From assembly GCA_003557805.1 (NCBI GenBank), contig PWNY01000368.1, positions 1 to 19,411 of the forward strand: a stretch of 19,411 nucleotides of DNA. Direction: 5' to 3'. The number at the start of each line of letters is the position of its first letter. The stretch's first letter is position 1. The notes under the pieces were generated by a model. It saw only the letters and a list, made by a program, of their open reading frames with translations. It made no database searches and was not told where the DNA came from. Positions 16,870 through 19,411 of this stretch are shown piece by piece. This stretch comes from Bacteroidales bacterium. Its GTDB lineage: Bacteria; Bacteroidota; Bacteroidia; Bacteroidales; UBA7960. The translations under genes and the position numbers were made by a program.

Positions 16870-16959
16870 ACCATTCAGCTAAACCAGTATAATTAACAGG
16901 TTATTAAAACCGGTATTCCGGGGTGGATCAATTGATTATATCTAATAAACAAGACTAAT

Positions 16960-18501
16960 ATGCCTTTGCCAAAAATCAACAAGTTCTTTAAAAAGATTTT
17001 CCTGAAATCCCTTGATTACATTGAAATAGTCGGCAACCGTCTCCCCCACCCCGCCACTATTTTCGCAATGCTTGCAGGGATAGTTATACTGATATCAACC
17101 ATAACCTACTGGATGGGTGTATCGGCAGTGCATCCGGTTGACGGTACTGTAGTTACGGTAAATAACCTGTTAAGTGGCGATGGTATCAGGTGGATATACA
17201 CAAATATCCTCGACAACTTCCTGCGTTTTCCACCTCTTGGCTATGTGCTGGTAGTTATGGTCGGCATAGGCCTTGCAGAGGGCACAGGTCTTTTTGCCAT
17301 AATGATCAGGGCACTGGTACTGGGTGCACCACCAAAGCTTATCACTGCCGCGGTGGTTCTGGCAGGCATAATTTCGGGCCTTGCAGTGGAGGCTGGTTAT
17401 GTAATACTGATCCCCCTGGGTGCAATGATCTTTCATGGGATCGGGAGGCATCCAATGGCTGGTCTGGCTGCTGCCTTCTGTGGTGTAAGTGGGGGTTTTG
17501 GTGCGAACTTCTTTATCGGATCCATAGACCCTATACTTGCAGGTATCTCAACTTCAGCCGCACAGCTGATAATTCCAGACATGGTGGTAAACCCCGCGGT
17601 GAATTATTATTTCATGATTGTCTCAAGCTTTGTTGTTTTAATTGTGGGGGTATGGGTAACCGATAAAATAGTGGAACCAAGACTCGGAAAATATGAAGGG
17701 AGTGCAGAACGTATTGCTATTGAACAGCTTACTTACCGCGAGAAAAAAGGGCTTAAGTGGGCGGCAATCTCCGCTGGTCTATTCCTGGCTGCCTGGGCAT
17801 TGACAGTAATACCGGAGAACGGACTCCTCCGTAATCCTGAGACCGGGTCAATATTGCATTCGCCCTTCTTTGACGGAATAATCATCGGAATACTTCTGTT
17901 CTTCTTTATCCCTGCGCTGGTCTATGGTAGAATTGTCGGGACAATACGCAACGACAAGGACATGATGAAGCACATAATAAAGTCCATGAGCGGTATGGGA
18001 GGTTATATCGTACTGGTTTTCTTTGCCGCACAGTTCGTATACTTTTTCAATGAATCAAACCTTGGGCTTATTATTGCAATAAAAGGGGCTGCAGGCCTCA
18101 GGGATATAGGTTTTACAGGGCCGGTACTGATCGCCTCATTTGTGCTGCTTTCTGCATTTATAAACCTGTTCATGGGTAGTGCATCGGCAAAATGGGCCAT
18201 AATTGCACCTGTTTTCATTCCCATGCTGATGCTGCTTGACAATGCCTACCATCCGGGAATCACACAGGCCGCATTCAGGATCGGAGACAGCCTTACAAAC
18301 CTGGTAACACCAATGATGAGTTATTTTGCACTGATAGTTACCTTCGCACAGAAGTATGATGAAAGGTATGGAATAGGCACAATTATCTCAACAATGCTAC
18401 CGTATACAATTTTGCTCGGTATTGTATGGATAGCCACGCTAATGCTTTGGGTCTGGCTTGGAATACCACTCGGGCCTGACGGACAGATATACATAAATTA
18501 A
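16960..18501 (+). CDS. AbgT family transporter
   Basis: A 513-residue polytopic membrane protein of the AbgT family, whose known members take up p-aminobenzoyl-glutamate (AbgT) or export sulfonamide-like antimetabolites (MtrF). Recognisable parts are the N-terminal NRLPHPATIFAMLAG segment, the GTGLFAIMIRALVLGAPP region, the GGFGANFFIGSIDP re-entrant loop, the SASAKWAIIAPVFIPML loop and the late GDSLTNLVTPMMSYFALIV segment, all characteristic of the family. About ten to twelve hydrophobic helices are visible. The direction of transport and the substrate cannot be read from sequence. It lies 90 bases after the S9 peptidase gene and is closed by a strong terminator. Confidence 0.93.
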   Translation: MPLPKINKFFKKIFLKSLDYIEIVGNRLPHPATIFAMLAGIVILISTITYWMGVSAVHPVDGTVVTVNNLLSGDGIRWIYTNILDNFLRFPPLGYVLVVMVGIGLAEGTGLFAIMIRALVLGAPPKLITAAVVLAGIISGLAVEAGYVILIPLGAMIFHGIGRHPMAGLAAAFCGVSGGFGANFFIGSIDPILAGISTSAAQLIIPDMVVNPAVNYYFMIVSSFVVLIVGVWVTDKIVEPRLGKYEGSAERIAIEQLTYREKKGLKWAAISAGLFLAAWALTVIPENGLLRNPETGSILHSPFFDGIIIGILLFFFIPALVYGRIVGTIRNDKDMMKHIIKSMSGMGGYIVLVFFAAQFVYFFNESNLGLIIAIKGAAGLRDIGFTGPVLIASFVLLSAFINLFMGSASAKWAIIAPVFIPMLMLLDNAYHPGITQAAFRIGDSLTNLVTPMMSYFALIVTFAQKYDERYGIGTIISTMLPYTILLGIVWIATLMLWVWLGIPLGPDGQIYIN

Positions 18502-18523
18502 AGCAGAGGTATAAAAACAGACT

Positions 18524-18556
18524 AAAAAAGCGGGGTTCAGGAAGCCTCGCTTTTTT
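18524..18556 (+). terminator. intrinsic terminator after the AbgT transporter gene, possibly bidirectional
   Basis: A 13-bp stem (two G-U pairs) pairs AAAAAAGCGGGGT (18524-18536) with GCCTCGCTTTTTT (18544-18556) around a 7-base loop. It ends in a T run on the + strand and has an A run on the left, so it could also stop transcription coming from the right. It lies 22 bases after the transporter stop and marks the end of the core-gene block. Confidence 0.88.
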
Positions 18557-18620
18557 ATTATAACAGCTCCATTAACCCTCTGATTAATAACAGGAAGATA
18601 AAATAGCCGATTTAGTACAC

Positions 18621-18638
18621 ATGCCCATTTATGGGCAT
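18621..18638. repeat. short perfect inverted repeat (hairpin or operator-like)
   Basis: ATGCCCAT and ATGGGCAT are perfect inverted copies separated by TT. No T run follows, so it is not a standard terminator. It may be a protein-binding site or a chance palindrome. Confidence 0.4.
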
Positions 18639-18816
18639 ATCTGTAGGCCTTTTCTTAAATATTGTTAATCAATACATTATATATAAAAAAAATATCTCTG
18701 CCCAAAAACGGTCATATTCATGGCCCAATATATATTTTTTTAAACATACAACACTCTGCTTAACAGCTCTTTATCTGTTTTGGCTTGAATTTGGGATAAA
18801 AGATATGTATCTGTAA

Positions 18817-18861
18817 AAGAGTAAAACTTATCCAATTATTATGTAGTGAATATTTACTCTT
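18817..18861. repeat. 9-bp inverted repeat flanking a 27-base AT-rich spacer
   Basis: AAGAGTAAA (18817-18825) and TTTACTCTT (18853-18861) are perfect inverted copies. They lie at the boundary where AT-rich sequence gives way to the GC-richer start of the adhesin region. Function unknown; chance cannot be excluded in AT-rich DNA. Confidence 0.35.
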
Positions 18862-18953
18862 CATATGGATCAGGATTTTTGACGTTTCTGCTTGACCAGT
18901 ATAGCAAAAGAACAGATCTTCCGGCCAGGGGAGAACACGTCAGTGGCAATGTT

Positions 18954-19411
18954 TTGGCTGAAAAAGCCCCCCTGCTGTCCCGGGACCCACACCAGGGAGC
19001 CCAGATCCCGCTAATATTTAAGATCACTATTATCCTGCTTCTTTTTGTTTTCCCGTTAAAATCACAAGGGGGACAGGATTGTGATGCTTTTGTAAGCCCG
19101 ATACAAGACATTACTGTGTGTCATGGTGAAACCGTTAATGTAGAAATAGAGGGCGAAGCTGAATACTTTTCATGGAACAATGACAATACTTCAATAGGCC
19201 TTGGCCTTTTCGGCACGGGTAGCAACATCAGTTTTACGGCAACCAATACCTCCGGTGAAGCTATAACAGCTAACATATCTGTTACCCCCTGGGGGCTGGA
19301 TGAGTTTAACCAGGAGTGTGAGGGCCCTCCGGTTGTGTTTACCATTACCGTAAACAATTTGCCAGATGCTCCGGTAAGTAATGGAGACATAACAGATTGC
19401 GCAGAGTCTCC
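18954..19411 (+). CDS. large surface protein with PKD/Ig-like modules, N-terminal part (3' end outside window)
   Basis: This open frame runs off the right edge. It begins with a hydrophobic signal-peptide core (KITIILLLFVFPL, about 19020-19058) followed by SQGGQDCDAF. The first PKD-like module follows, of the kind found in T9SS-exported adhesins of Bacteroidota: DITVCHGETVNV, YFSWNNDNTSIGLG, FTATNTSGEAITANISVTP, then CEGPPVVFTITVN. A next module seems to start at NGDITDCAESP. Such proteins are usually very long, repeat-rich and exported to the cell surface; the C-terminal sorting domain would lie outside the window. The start is uncertain: no in-frame ATG precedes the signal peptide, and the frame is open back to 18825. 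Candidate starts are TTG 18954 (used here), TTG 18879 and GTG 18846; an ATA at 19014 sits exactly where a normal start would be expected. Domain identity is good; the 5' end is not. Confidence 0.7.
   Translation, partial: MAEKAPLLSRDPHQGAQIPLIFKITIILLLFVFPLKSQGGQDCDAFVSPIQDITVCHGETVNVEIEGEAEYFSWNNDNTSIGLGLFGTGSNISFTATNTSGEAITANISVTPWGLDEFNQECEGPPVVFTITVNNLPDAPVSNGDITDCAES

Larger units (their letters stand above)
18557..18953 (+). other. AT-rich non-coding stretch upstream of the adhesin gene
   Basis: This ~400-base stretch has no gene I can support. The part up to about 18860 is AT-rich with runs of A and T and many stop codons. It holds an 8-bp perfect inverted repeat at 18621-18638 and a 9-bp one at 18817-18861. 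From about 18866 the sequence becomes more GC-rich and is open in the frame of the downstream adhesin. No exact TAnnTTTG element was found, so the promoter of the adhesin gene is not identified. Confidence 0.6.

Noticed and set aside
16911..16922. CCGG-TATT-CCGG mini-palindrome between the peptidase and transporter genes
   Set aside because: Only 4 bp of stem and no T run; not a terminator and too short to call an operator.
18631..18816. 61-codon open frame in the AT-rich spacer
   Set aside because: Low-complexity, AT-driven composition (many I, Y, K, F), begins inside a palindrome and has no recognisable domain or good start context.
18854..19111. 85-codon frame on the minus strand across the adhesin 5' region
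   Set aside because: It lies opposite the signal peptide and first module of a convincing + strand gene; no known domain was recognised. It is kept in mind only because the + strand start is uncertain.

Overview
The window is a 19.4 kb piece of a Bacteroidota chromosome, probably from the Bacteroidales/Marinilabiliales side of the phylum. Evidence for this is the dcw gene order, a long MraY insertion loop, an FtsZ ending in an SFLHDNVD-type tail, TAnnTTTG-type promoter elements, an FKBP lipoprotein and an adhesin with PKD-like repeats. The assignment rests on recognised sequence features; no database search was possible.

Positions 1-9464 hold the distal part of the division and cell wall (dcw) cluster, all on the + strand and tightly packed: murE (3' end only), mraY, a murD remnant, ftsW, murG, murC, ftsQ, ftsA, ftsZ. 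These genes make the lipid-linked peptidoglycan precursor (MurE, MurD and MurC in the cytoplasm, MraY and MurG at the membrane), polymerise it (FtsW) and build the division ring (FtsQ, FtsA, FtsZ). The DNPR motif in MurE points to meso-diaminopimelate peptidoglycan. The main anomaly is murD: only the C-terminal substrate-binding domain is present (183 codons), with the N-terminal and ATP-binding domains missing between an intact mraY and an intact ftsW.

Positions 9465-10360 hold a small unit behind its own likely promoter: an FKBP-fold lipoprotein and a conserved-looking 95-residue protein, closed by a clear intrinsic terminator. Positions 10401-14770 carry an RluB/RsuA-type pseudouridine synthase, a large AsmA-like membrane-anchored protein and ispE of the non-mevalonate isoprenoid pathway. 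Positions 14833-18501 carry a secreted S9 serine peptidase and an AbgT-family transporter, followed by a strong, possibly bidirectional terminator.

From 18557 the sequence changes to an AT-rich non-coding stretch containing two inverted repeats. It then enters the 5' part of a large surface protein with PKD/Ig-like modules, which runs off the right edge. The start of this gene is unclear because no in-frame ATG precedes its signal peptide. No CRISPR array, tRNA, rRNA, transposase or obvious new defence or mobile system was found; most of the window is core chromosome.
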